Below are positions 33,542 to 42,837 of a stretch of DNA of 64,000 nucleotides, one piece after another. The notes under the pieces were generated by a model that saw only the letters and a list, made by a program, of their open reading frames with translations, ran no database searches and was not told the DNA's origin. Within the stretch, counting starts at the first letter, position 1, and each line of letters begins with the position of its first letter. The stretch covers positions 124,001 to 188,000 of the forward strand of contig QMIT01000006.1 of NCBI GenBank assembly GCA_024434115.1. Direction: 5' to 3'. The position numbers and the translations under genes are program-made. Source of the DNA: Chloroflexota bacterium. Its GTDB lineage: Bacteria > Chloroflexota > Anaerolineae > Aggregatilineales > J027.

Positions 33542-36500
33542 ATGCTACCTTTCAAATTTTCTGGTCAAAAGGCAACGGCTGTCATTACTTTACTGCTGTT
33601 GTTATCGCTTGTTTTTGTGGCGTGCCGTTCTGATGGTGGTGATGATGAGGAGAGTGGTCGCCCAACGGTGCGCTCACTGCCAAGCGTCACCCCTATCAAT
33701 ACGCCCCTGCCGGGAGTTGTATCCCCCACCCCGCTCATCGTGGCAGGTAGTGGGCCATCCCCAACCCCCTTTGGTGGTTTCCCAAGCACGGGAGGCGTCG
33801 CCCCCACCTTACCCTCAAGGTGGCCTGAAAACATGCAAATTGTATCGCCTGTCGTGGGCACAGCCATTCGTGGCAATGTCAGCATTTTCGGCAGTGCCAG
33901 CCATCCCGACTTTGTACAGTATGCGCTAGAATTTGGCCCAGACCCCAATACAGGCGGTTTGTTCTACCCTATCACACCGCAGGCCATCACCCAACCAGTG
34001 ATAAATAACGTGCTGGGAGCATGGAATACCACGACCATTCCAGATGGCCTCTACCAAGTTCGCCTTCATGTGTACCTCACCGGGGGACGCCAAATCACCA
34101 ATGTTTTGGTGGGCGGTCTGCGCGTAAGCAACAACACAACTGGGCCGGGTGCTGGTGGAGCAAACCAACCCGGAACTGGCACAGGCTTCGCGGAAAATCG
34201 AAATCCTGTCATTAGCCCGATTGCCCCGCTCAATTTACGGACAGGGGTCTCAACAACTGTCGCATTAGGCGTGTATGACCCAGACTATGACACGTTTACC
34301 CTGAATGCCTCGACTGATAATCCCACCGTGTTAACTGTCGCTCCGGTTGGTCAAGCCCTGACCCTCAACGCGCTGGCCCCCGGCATTGCAACGATTACGG
34401 TTCGTGTGGTGGACGCCTTTGGCAAGACCGCCGAAACCAGCTTTTTGGTGACAGTAGCGAATCCTCCCAGCACCAACAGCCCACCCAACATTACGGGTGT
34501 TCCAAATCAGACGATGGTGCAAAATACCAATGTCATTCTCCCGCTGACCATCACCGACCCGAACAGCGATACCTATACGTTTATCGTGACCAGTTCCGCC
34601 CCCAATGTCGTCTCGGCGACGCAAGGCGTGGGGAACACCATCAATCTGGCCGCGCTCAACCCCGGTACTGCCAATGTGACTGTCGTTGCAACCGACAATC
34701 GGCAGGCGTCGAATTCGATTATTTTCTCCGTCGTGGTCAACCCGGTTGCCCCCACCAATAACCCACCCAGCATCGGTGCGATTGCAGCCCAAACGCTGAA
34801 TGTCAACGAGGCCCGTGATCTTACGCTCTCGATTTCTGACCCTGATAATGACCCAACAACTTTCACGGCCAACAGCACCAATCAGGGGTTAGTAACGGCC
34901 CAACCTGTGAACAGCACGACCCTGCGGATTATGGGAATTGCTGCCGGAACCGCCAATATCACCGTGACCGTGACCGACAGTCGCGGGGGCACGATTACCA
35001 CCATGTTTACCGTTACGGTCAATGTCCCGCCCCCGCCGAATCAACCCCCTGTGATTGGTGTAGTTACCGACCAGCCGTTAGAAGTCGGTGAAGTGCGTCA
35101 ACTTGACCTATCGTTGAGTGACGCTGATGGTGACCCGGTGGCGTTTTCCGTGTTATCCAGCGACGCCGGTATTGTCGCGGTTGCCGCTGTAGATGTGGAC
35201 AGCCTCAGCATTACAGGTGTCGCGGTCGGAGATGCCAAAATCACGGTGTCTATCGGCGATGGTCGCGGCGGCAGTGCGGCGGCTTCGTTTTCTGTGATAG
35301 TCAATCCGGCCACTGTTCCCAATCAAGCACCCGTATTAGACGCGATTGGGCCACAAGCAGTTGAGACAGGTCAAACGATTGCCGTACCATTGGTCTTCAG
35401 TGACCCCGATAATGACTCGCTTGGAATTGAAGCCGTCACCGATAACGCCGCCATTGCCACTGTTTTCCAAAGTGGGGAAGCTACTGTCACCGTCACTGGT
35501 GTCAGTGTTGGTACAGCCAATATCACAATCACTGTCAATGATGGACGGGGTGGAGCAGCCGCACGCACCTTTGCAGTTACTGTGACCGCCGCTAACCAAT
35601 ACCCGCAAGTTACAGCCGTTGATCCACAGTCCTGCCAAGTCGGAGGCACGCTGAATCTCGTATTGTCCTATGCCGACCCGGACGGCGATTTGCTAACCTT
35701 GACCGCCGCCTCCAGTGATAACGCAGTGGCACAAGCCAGCATCAGCAATAACCCGCTGGTCATCAACTGTGTGGGTGCGGGAGTTGCCACCATTACCGTG
35801 ACTGCCGATGATGGGCGGGGCGGCGTAACCCCGATTTCCTTCGCGGTTAGTGTAGATACACCCAATCAAAATCCGGCCATCACGCAGATAGACCCACAAA
35901 CCTGTTCTGTTGGTGAAACTGTCGCTATACCCTTGACCATCAGTGACCCGGATGGTGATGCTGTCAGTGTCACCCCGACCACCAGCGATGCCAATGTTGC
36001 AAACGTGGCGTTCAACATGGGCGACAGTACCTTGAATCTGGTCTGTCTGAATGCTGGGCCAGCTACTATCACCATCTTTGTCAGTGACACACGCGGCGGG
36101 CAATCCAACATGGCGTTTGGGGTAACGGTCAACGCACTACCGACCAGTACACCCACTTCTACAACTGAATTTACGGCGACTGCTTCAGCCACCTCAACCG
36201 AAACTGAAACCCCATCCGCCACCCCTACTGAGACGGCCACTACCGAATTTACGGTAACGCCTTCAGCCACTTCGACTGAAACCGCCACGACGGAGTTTAC
36301 GGCAACACCCTCAGCGACACCTACTGAGACGGCCACGACTGAATTCACGGCAACGGCTTCGGCCACCTCAACCGAGACCGAAACCCCGTCACCGACCCCC
36401 ACCGAAACGGCGACCACACCGCCGAACGAACCGCCCTTCATTTTGCCTATTGACCCGCAGTCCTGCTTGGTTGAGACATCCTTTGATGTAGGCGTAAATT

Positions 36501-39500
36501 ACGGCGACGCTGACAACGACATTACCGCCCTGAGTGCCTTCTCCAGCGATGACAGTATTGCCTCCGTCCAGCTTGGCGAAACCGCCCTTACGGTGACTTG
36601 TAATAATGTGGGCGTTGTGACCATTACGGTTTCGGTGACTTCGGACATCGCCGTTGAAACGACCTTTGATGTCGTGGTTAATGAAGCGCCGAATCAACTG
36701 CCCACAGTTAACCCGATTGACACCCAAATCTGCGAAGCCGGACAAGAATTGGTGGTGAATTACACCGCAACCGACCCGGACAGCGATGTTTTGACCACTA
36801 CCGCCCTATCTACTGATACGACCATCGCCAATGTGAGTGTGATTGACAGCTTCTCGCTGGGGGTGGAATGTTTGGTCGCTGGTTCTACCGACATCACCGT
36901 AACCGTCAATGACGGACGCGGGGGTGAAGCCGCTACTGGATTTACCGTTGATGTAACCGCCGCCAATCAGCCACCCAGCATTAGTGCTATTGACCCACAG
37001 TCCTGCGAAATTGGCGATACCCTGACCATCGCGCTCAATGTTGCGGATACCGATAGTGACACACTCACTGTTTCAGCCCTTTCCGATAACGAAGCGGTGG
37101 CCCAGATTACAGGGGTAGACACTGCCACGTTAAACGTCACCTGCTTGAGCGATGGTTTTGCGACCATTAGTGTCAATGTGGATGACGGGGGGGGTGGCAC
37201 CAACGCAACGGCTTTCACGGTTAATGTCAGTATCCCTAATCAATCGCCGACCATTGCGCCGATTGACCCACAAACCTGCGAAAGCAACCAACCACTCGTG
37301 GTCAATTACACCGCGACTGATGCCGACAACGACCTGCTGACGACTATCGCCTCGTCTAGTGATACTGGGATTGCGATTGCCAGCGTTACCGATGCTTTCT
37401 CGATTGCGGTGCAGTGTCTCAGCCCCGGCACAGCGACGATTACCGTCAGCACCGATGACGGACGCGGGGGTACAGCCAGCACTGATTTCACTGTGACCGT
37501 TTCCGCACCAAATCAGATACCGACCATTGATCCCATTGCGGCTCAAACCTGCGAAGTTGGGCAAACCTTGACGGTGGCCTACTTTGCCATTGACCCCGAT
37601 GGCACACCATTAACGACCAATGTCTCGTCGGACAACCCCGCTATCAGCGCCAGTCTTGCCGATGCCAACAACCTCAGTATTGTCTGCGGCGATGCGGGTA
37701 CTGCCACCATTACTGTGACGGTAGACGACGGCTTGGGAGGTACGGCGGCCACCACATTTACGGTTGAAGCCACCGCCCCCAATCAATCACCTACGATTGA
37801 CCCCATCGCGCCACAAACTTGCGAGGTCGGTCAGCCTCTGACGGTAGCCATCAACCCCGTTGACCCCAACGGCGACCCCTTGACTGTGACGGCCTTCTCC
37901 GATAACGAGGCGGTTGCCAGCATTACTGTTCCCGACAATACCACCCTCAGCGTGACCTGTGCGGCGGATGGTTTTGCAACGATTACGGTCAATGTGGACG
38001 ACGGGCGCGGGGGCACCAATGCGACGGCCTTTGCGGTTAATGTGACCACGCCCAACCAGTCGCCTGCCATTAACCCGATTGACCCACAATCCTGTGAGAC
38101 GGGTCAACCAATCATCGTCAACTACACGGCGACTGACGCCGATAATGATTTCCTGACAACGACTGCCGTCTCTAGCGACAACAGCATCGTTTCGGCTAAT
38201 GTCGTGGATGCTTTCTCGATAGCCGTGCAATGTCTCAACCCCGGCACAGCGACGATTACCGTCAGCACTGATGATGGGCGCGGCGGCACAGCCAGCACCG
38301 ATTTCACCGTGACGGTTGAGGCGGCCAATCAAGCACCCCTGATTGACCCCATTGCCGCCCAAACGTGCGAAGTCGGGCAACCGCTCACGGTAGCCATCAA
38401 TCCGATTGACCCCGAAGGCGATCTGTTGAATATCACTGCATTTTCGGATAATGACGGTATTGCCAGTGCCAGTGTCCTCGATAATGCTACCCTCAGCGTT
38501 ACCTGCGTTGGAGCGGGGACGGCGACCATTACCGTGAATGTGGATGATGGGCGCGGGGGTACGAACGCAACGACTTTCTCCGTGTCGGTGACTGCTCCCA
38601 ATCAACCGCCGTCTATCCAACCACTGACGCCTGTTACCTGCGATATTGGTCAGCCAGTAGTGGTTCCATATGCCGCCAGCGATCCCGAAGGTGATTTCCT
38701 AACCGTGACCGCCATCTCCGATAATGATGGTATCGCTCAAGCAGTGGTCTTGGATGCTGCTAACCTCAATGTGACATGTAATAGTGCTGGATTTGCCACC
38801 ATCACCCTATCTGCTGATGATGGACGCGGCGGGGTAAATTCGACTACCTTGAGTGTCACTGTCAACGCACCCAACCAAGCGCCGAGCATTAACCCGATAG
38901 ACCCACAGACCTGCGCTCCCGGCGACATCCTGACGGTTAATTTCAATGCCAGTGACCCCGAAGGTGATGCGCTGAATATCTTCCCGCAAGTGGATGTGGA
39001 CGGTGTGGTTCAGGTCAATGTCGTAGATAACGCCACCCTCAGCGTGACCTGCCTTAATGCGGGGGCGGTCAATGTAACACTGAATCTTGACGATGGGCGT
39101 GGTGGCACCAATGCAACCACCTTCTCGGTGCAGGTTTCTGCTCCGAACCAAGCCCCAACCCTTGATGCCATCGCCCCACAAGCCTGTGCCCCCGGTGATA
39201 CGCTCCCGATCAGCGTGCCGACCTTCGACCCCGATGGCGATTTCATCACGACCCAAGCCTTTGCCGATAACGCAGGCGTCGCGCAGGTCACGGTTCTCGA
39301 CAGCACCAATTTAAGTGTGGCCTGCATCGGCCCCGGCATCGCGTCTGTTTCGGTTAGTGTGGACGATGGACGTGGCGGCACGAATTTGACCACTTTCACC
39401 GTCGAAGTTGTGGCGGCGAATCAAATTCCGACCATTGCCCGAATTGACCCGCAGTTCTGTGACATCGGTCAAACCCTGCCTGTTGCCATCGGTATCAGCG

Positions 39501-40489
39501 ACCCTGATGGTGATGTTGTGACCGTCACTGCTGCCTCCAATAACGATGGCATCGCACAGGCGTTTGCCGCTGATGCCTCAACTGTCAATATCACCTGCAA
39601 CAGCGCGGGCACAGCAACTATCACTGTCAACGTGGATGATGGGCGGGGTGGTACAGCGCAAGGCTTCTTTGATGTCACGGTCAATGCACCGATAGTGGTC
39701 GCCCAAGCCTTTGACATCAATGCCTACCCAATTCTGCCCGATGTTAATGAACTCTATGATGAACTCCTGCCCATCTATCAAAATGGCGTGTTTAATCTGG
39801 GTCGCCGCAATACGGTCTTTTCGGTGGTGGGTGATGAGTCATTGGGTGGTACAGACTTCTTGGATGATATTGCACTCGGTAGCTACGATCTCGGCAGCTA
39901 TACCGACCTGCAAAATATCATCAATCACTACAGCGTCCAACCGGCCCATGATGTGTTGGGTGATCCAGCAACGAGCTTCAACATCACCAGTGCAGCGGCA
40001 GGTGAAGGCTGGACAATCGAAAATGTGCTCGATCCGGCCTATGCTGATCCAAATATCTGCACTCCCGGCGAAACACCCTTCGATTGTGAACTGCGACTCT
40101 CACAGCCGAGTGTCGTGTTCATCAGCTTCACACCAGCCGATGCCACCACTACCGATGTGGACACCTTCCGCTCCAGTTTGCAGCAGATGGTAGATTCCGC
40201 GACGACCAGCGGCGTCATCCCCATTTTGACGACCCTACCCGATGATGGCTCGGTGGGCCTCGATGTCCTCAATCAATACAACGAGGTCATTGCGACCATC
40301 GCCACCGACTCGAATGTGCCCTTGTGGAATCTGTATCTCACGATGCAGGAAACGACCAACGGAGTCTACACTGTCGGCGGTTTCGGCTCAATGGATTTGA
40401 CCGATGCGGCCCTGACCTCCGGGGTCAATCGTCGTAATCTGCACGCGCTGTTCATCCTCGAATCGCTGCGGCAGACGTTCTTCCAATAA
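33542..40489 (+). CDS. Giant lipoprotein with 19 Ig-like repeats and a C-terminal SGNH-like domain
   Basis: A 2315-residue surface lipoprotein. ATG 33542 follows GGAGGAG and opens a signal peptide with cleavage site VFVAC; the frame is open upstream but without a start that makes sense. An N-terminal beta-sandwich (about 100-195) is followed by 19 repeats of about 86 residues, each with a DPDGD-type loop and a TITVTVDDGRGG strand. The first five lack cysteine; the next fourteen share a pair, PQTC near the start and VTC near the end. A Thr/Glu/Pro linker (about 870-960) lies between repeats 7 and 8. The last 265 residues suggest an SGNH-hydrolase-like domain without clear catalytic residues. 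Adhesion or cell-envelope scaffolding is likely. Confidence 0.85.
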   Translation: MLPFKFSGQKATAVITLLLLLSLVFVACRSDGGDDEESGRPTVRSLPSVTPINTPLPGVVSPTPLIVAGSGPSPTPFGGFPSTGGVAPTLPSRWPENMQIVSPVVGTAIRGNVSIFGSASHPDFVQYALEFGPDPNTGGLFYPITPQAITQPVINNVLGAWNTTTIPDGLYQVRLHVYLTGGRQITNVLVGGLRVSNNTTGPGAGGANQPGTGTGFAENRNPVISPIAPLNLRTGVSTTVALGVYDPDYDTFTLNASTDNPTVLTVAPVGQALTLNALAPGIATITVRVVDAFGKTAETSFLVTVANPPSTNSPPNITGVPNQTMVQNTNVILPLTITDPNSDTYTFIVTSSAPNVVSATQGVGNTINLAALNPGTANVTVVATDNRQASNSIIFSVVVNPVAPTNNPPSIGAIAAQTLNVNEARDLTLSISDPDNDPTTFTANSTNQGLVTAQPVNSTTLRIMGIAAGTANITVTVTDSRGGTITTMFTVTVNVPPPPNQPPVIGVVTDQPLEVGEVRQLDLSLSDADGDPVAFSVLSSDAGIVAVAAVDVDSLSITGVAVGDAKITVSIGDGRGGSAAASFSVIVNPATVPNQAPVLDAIGPQAVETGQTIAVPLVFSDPDNDSLGIEAVTDNAAIATVFQSGEATVTVTGVSVGTANITITVNDGRGGAAARTFAVTVTAANQYPQVTAVDPQSCQVGGTLNLVLSYADPDGDLLTLTAASSDNAVAQASISNNPLVINCVGAGVATITVTADDGRGGVTPISFAVSVDTPNQNPAITQIDPQTCSVGETVAIPLTISDPDGDAVSVTPTTSDANVANVAFNMGDSTLNLVCLNAGPATITIFVSDTRGGQSNMAFGVTVNALPTSTPTSTTEFTATASATSTETETPSATPTETATTEFTVTPSATSTETATTEFTATPSATPTETATTEFTATASATSTETETPSPTPTETATTPPNEPPFILPIDPQSCLVETSFDVGVNYGDADNDITALSAFSSDDSIASVQLGETALTVTCNNVGVVTITVSVTSDIAVETTFDVVVNEAPNQLPTVNPIDTQICEAGQELVVNYTATDPDSDVLTTTALSTDTTIANVSVIDSFSLGVECLVAGSTDITVTVNDGRGGEAATGFTVDVTAANQPPSISAIDPQSCEIGDTLTIALNVADTDSDTLTVSALSDNEAVAQITGVDTATLNVTCLSDGFATISVNVDDGGGGTNATAFTVNVSIPNQSPTIAPIDPQTCESNQPLVVNYTATDADNDLLTTIASSSDTGIAIASVTDAFSIAVQCLSPGTATITVSTDDGRGGTASTDFTVTVSAPNQIPTIDPIAAQTCEVGQTLTVAYFAIDPDGTPLTTNVSSDNPAISASLADANNLSIVCGDAGTATITVTVDDGLGGTAATTFTVEATAPNQSPTIDPIAPQTCEVGQPLTVAINPVDPNGDPLTVTAFSDNEAVASITVPDNTTLSVTCAADGFATITVNVDDGRGGTNATAFAVNVTTPNQSPAINPIDPQSCETGQPIIVNYTATDADNDFLTTTAVSSDNSIVSANVVDAFSIAVQCLNPGTATITVSTDDGRGGTASTDFTVTVEAANQAPLIDPIAAQTCEVGQPLTVAINPIDPEGDLLNITAFSDNDGIASASVLDNATLSVTCVGAGTATITVNVDDGRGGTNATTFSVSVTAPNQPPSIQPLTPVTCDIGQPVVVPYAASDPEGDFLTVTAISDNDGIAQAVVLDAANLNVTCNSAGFATITLSADDGRGGVNSTTLSVTVNAPNQAPSINPIDPQTCAPGDILTVNFNASDPEGDALNIFPQVDVDGVVQVNVVDNATLSVTCLNAGAVNVTLNLDDGRGGTNATTFSVQVSAPNQAPTLDAIAPQACAPGDTLPISVPTFDPDGDFITTQAFADNAGVAQVTVLDSTNLSVACIGPGIASVSVSVDDGRGGTNLTTFTVEVVAANQIPTIARIDPQFCDIGQTLPVAIGISDPDGDVVTVTAASNNDGIAQAFAADASTVNITCNSAGTATITVNVDDGRGGTAQGFFDVTVNAPIVVAQAFDINAYPILPDVNELYDELLPIYQNGVFNLGRRNTVFSVVGDESLGGTDFLDDIALGSYDLGSYTDLQNIINHYSVQPAHDVLGDPATSFNITSAAAGEGWTIENVLDPAYADPNICTPGETPFDCELRLSQPSVVFISFTPADATTTDVDTFRSSLQQMVDSATTSGVIPILTTLPDDGSVGLDVLNQYNEVIATIATDSNVPLWNLYLTMQETTNGVYTVGGFGSMDLTDAALTSGVNRRNLHALFILESLRQTFFQ
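34197..39692 (+). repeat. Array of 19 in-frame ~258-bp repeats within the giant lipoprotein gene
   Basis: Units begin with codons for NQxPxIxxIxPQ and recur about every 258 bp, interrupted by the Thr/Glu/Pro-rich linker at about 36148-36420. Stretches of adjacent units (for example near 37.9-38.05 kb and 38.4-38.6 kb) are close to identical at DNA level, so recombination or slippage between units is likely. Confidence 0.85.
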
Positions 40490-40504
40490 ACAGCCCATGC
40501 AGCC

Positions 40505-40536
40505 GCCCATCTAGTATCTCCTATTACTAGATGGGC
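40505..40536. terminator. Perfect hairpin after the giant lipoprotein gene
   Basis: GCCCATCTAGTA (40505-40516) pairs exactly with TACTAGATGGGC (40525-40536) around an 8-nt loop. There is no T-tract, so it may stabilise the 3' end or terminate weakly. Confidence 0.55.
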
Positions 40537-40618
40537 ACACTTCCAAAGAACCTAGCCCCTACTCAAGATAAATGGTATATACTATTGTTAGCGTGCTCAT
40601 TTTGTGAGAGAATTTTTG

Positions 40619-40969
40619 ATGAACAATAAGCAGAAAAATGTTTCTTTTGATGATGTCGAAATTTTAGTTGAATTACTAGGAAGCGGTGGAGTTCAAGATC
40701 TATCGCGTATAAACAGGAAGGAATTTGCTGAGAGAAGTGCTGAGGCACTAAGTAATGCCATGTCAACAATTCGTGAAATGGCAGAGTATGTTGTGGCAAC
40801 TATGCAGTCCCTTAATGTTGTTCAACGTCCTGATAGCATTGAAATAAACTTCGGCTTAAAGTTGACAAGTGATGCTAAGGCTCTTGTTGCCAGTGCGAGC
40901 GCTGAAGCGCAAATTGGAGTTAAGTTAATTTGGGTAAATACTAAAGTCAAAGATTTTGACTCAGATTAG
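40619..40969 (+). CDS. Trypsin-co-occurring (Trypco1 / CU044_2847-like) small protein
   Basis: A 116-residue protein, AT-rich in its codons. A helical first half (VEILVELLGSGGVQDLSR ... FAERSAEALSNAMSTIREMAEYV) precedes the pattern SIEINFGLKLTSDAKALVAS followed by IGVKLIW, which fits the small family repeatedly found beside trypsin-like proteases in conflict-type gene pairs. ATG 40619 is preferred over GTG 40604, with GAGAGAA as weak ribosome site. It ends 21 bp before the protease gene. It probably regulates or targets that protease. The family call is from memory of the motif and is not certain. Confidence 0.65.
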   Translation: MNNKQKNVSFDDVEILVELLGSGGVQDLSRINRKEFAERSAEALSNAMSTIREMAEYVVATMQSLNVVQRPDSIEINFGLKLTSDAKALVASASAEAQIGVKLIWVNTKVKDFDSD

Positions 40970-40990
40970 GCGGAAGCATTTATATATCCC

Positions 40991-42508
40991 ATGCTAGAAT
41001 TAGGAATTATTCGCATTATATCCTCTGAATATGATGTTTTAGGCAGCGGTTTTTTGATTGATAATCGATACGCCTTTACATGTGCCCATGCTATAGAGAG
41101 TGAGATAACTGATAAAGATAATATCACAAATAATATTATATATGTAAACTTTCCATTAATTAACGAGGAAATCTATCCAGCTAGAATCCGATACTATAAC
41201 CCTGCAAAGGAAAAAAGGGGGAGAAACGATGTAGCTCTCCTACAACTTGAAGATGCCCCCAAACAAATTCGAGAAGTAAAATCATCTCAGCTTCTATATC
41301 TAGTTCCTTACCGTCGTGGCGAACTTTCGGCAAGAGCATACGGTTTTCCAGAGGATAGCGTGGATGGGCGATGGGTGGATGTGAATCTCAAAGGTCCCGT
41401 TGGTGAACGACTGCAATTTAGTAGTAATGATGCTATCAAAGTCGGCTTTAGTGGGGCTGCCCTAATTGACTCAAAACACGAAAATATGGTCATTGGTATG
41501 ATTGCCTCTAAAATCAGCTCGCCAGAAACGGGCTTTGCCATACCAGCAGATTATTTACAAGATATACTAAAAGAAATTCAACATAAAGACTGTATCCTTG
41601 AAGCTATAAGAATTCTTGACAGTGAGAAAGCAAAATATGAAAGGGAGCTAACAATGGAATTTGAAGATTTTGTGAGAGGAGTATTTGATAAAGCTCACAA
41701 TAGAACACAATACTCTAATGGTCATACGTATATGCGACAAAGAGAGATTTTGGTTTATGGGTGGTTACTTCAAAAAAGATATGGCGCGATTATTAGACAG
41801 CAACTCTATAAATATGTAGGGGAAAATCAAAAAGATCAAATTGATCGTTTTCTATATCGTGATTTACCCAAACAAGGTATTGAAGAAGATGAAGATGAAT
41901 ATCTAAGGTTTAGTAAGGATTTTATGCTTACTATAGAAACAATAGGCTTAAGCGATCCCCCAATTATGAAACCAGTACCATACTTAGAAATAACAGGATA
42001 CGACATATTAAAATATTTTATGGAAATGGAATCTCGTCCCAATCTCGATATGGTAATCACTCAAGCATTTACATCTGCTCTTAATGCGCAATTAGGAAAT
42101 ATACAGAAAGTGAGAAATCTAACATTCTCAGAAATTGTAGACAAAAACCAAAAGTGGAAATTTATTGTTGTGGTAGATACTAACGATGGGGTTTATACGG
42201 TAAATGATCTAAGGTCAATAGCTGCCGATTCCGTTTTAGTTAGGGCGGGAGAAACAACTCCAATTCTCTTATTTGCGCCAAATAGCGAAGACATAACTTT
42301 TTTAGGAGAGTCCGAGTATTTTTATAAAATATATCACATTTGGAGCATATCCATTGCTAGACTTTTTTCCAGATTAGACATATTAATTAAAGCCAAGCAA
42401 AAGCAGAAAGTCACTGAATATTTCAACCATTTCTTTCCGCCAGAGGATGAGAGTTCCGACTTCAAGGCTGGTGATTGGATTTCTCGGTTGGAGCAAGCGA
42501 TACCATAA
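40991..42508 (+). CDS. Trypsin-like serine protease with unknown C-terminal domain
   Basis: A 505-residue cytoplasmic protein with no signal peptide. The N-terminal 190 residues are a chymotrypsin-fold protease: GSGFLID, His33 in TCAHA, Asp80 in NDVALLQL and Ser154 in VGFSGAAL. A helical stretch (about 200-330) and an alpha/beta region (about 380-460, KFIVVVDTNDGVYTVNDL, TPILLFAP) follow that I do not recognise. Base composition is clearly AT-rich compared with both sides (many AGA, ATA and AAA codons), which suggests horizontal acquisition together with the small upstream gene. A protease whose C-terminal half senses a signal is the natural reading in a defence context; this is inference. 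Confidence 0.78.
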   Translation: MLELGIIRIISSEYDVLGSGFLIDNRYAFTCAHAIESEITDKDNITNNIIYVNFPLINEEIYPARIRYYNPAKEKRGRNDVALLQLEDAPKQIREVKSSQLLYLVPYRRGELSARAYGFPEDSVDGRWVDVNLKGPVGERLQFSSNDAIKVGFSGAALIDSKHENMVIGMIASKISSPETGFAIPADYLQDILKEIQHKDCILEAIRILDSEKAKYERELTMEFEDFVRGVFDKAHNRTQYSNGHTYMRQREILVYGWLLQKRYGAIIRQQLYKYVGENQKDQIDRFLYRDLPKQGIEEDEDEYLRFSKDFMLTIETIGLSDPPIMKPVPYLEITGYDILKYFMEMESRPNLDMVITQAFTSALNAQLGNIQKVRNLTFSEIVDKNQKWKFIVVVDTNDGVYTVNDLRSIAADSVLVRAGETTPILLFAPNSEDITFLGESEYFYKIYHIWSISIARLFSRLDILIKAKQKQKVTEYFNHFFPPEDESSDFKAGDWISRLEQAIP

Positions 42509-42621
42509 ATACGGCAAAACAGGTGCATATTTTACAAAATATTTTCAATGACTTACTTGACTTTTGCCCTTGATTTCGCTACGATTCAGGGGTATTGATA
42601 AACAACTTAACAATAACGATA

Positions 42622-42727
42622 CTCATCCAGAGCGGGGGAGGGACCGGCCCAGTGAACCCGCAGCAACCCCTTTGTTTCATCAGCAAAGGAAGGTGCCAAT
42701 TCCGGCAGATTTTCTGGAAGATGAGTG
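42622..42727 (+). promoter_or_regulatory. SAM-I (S-box) riboswitch
   Basis: The conserved S-box core is present: P1 strand CTCATCCAGAG, then GGGAGGGACCGGCCC with AGTGAACCCGCAGCAACC, the stem-loop ending in AAGGTGCCAATTCCGGCAG, and the closing P1 strand GAAGATGAG. It lies upstream of metH, the expected target. High S-adenosylmethionine should favour the terminator at 42754. Confidence 0.95.
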
Positions 42728-42753
42728 TGGCCCCATAAGCCTGCAACTTATAG

Positions 42754-42791
42754 CGCCCCTCATCACACGTACCCGATTGAGGGGTGTTTTT
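42754..42791 (+). terminator. Riboswitch-controlled intrinsic terminator before metH
   Basis: CGCCCCTCA (42754-42762) pairs with TGAGGGGTG (42778-42786), 9 bp with one G-U, followed by TTTTTA. It lies between the S-box and the metH start, as in transcription-attenuating SAM riboswitches. Confidence 0.88.
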
Positions 42792-42837
42792 ACGCCACCT
42801 CCTTGCCCATATCATCAAAATAGTAATGGGAGATTCC

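Noticed and set aside
37787..38620. Long minus-strand frames opposite the giant lipoprotein
   Set aside because: They repeat with the 258-bp period of the real gene and lack start signals and domains.
42784..42837. Upstream start for metH
   Set aside because: It would begin inside the terminator stem; ATG 42838 has a proper ribosome site.
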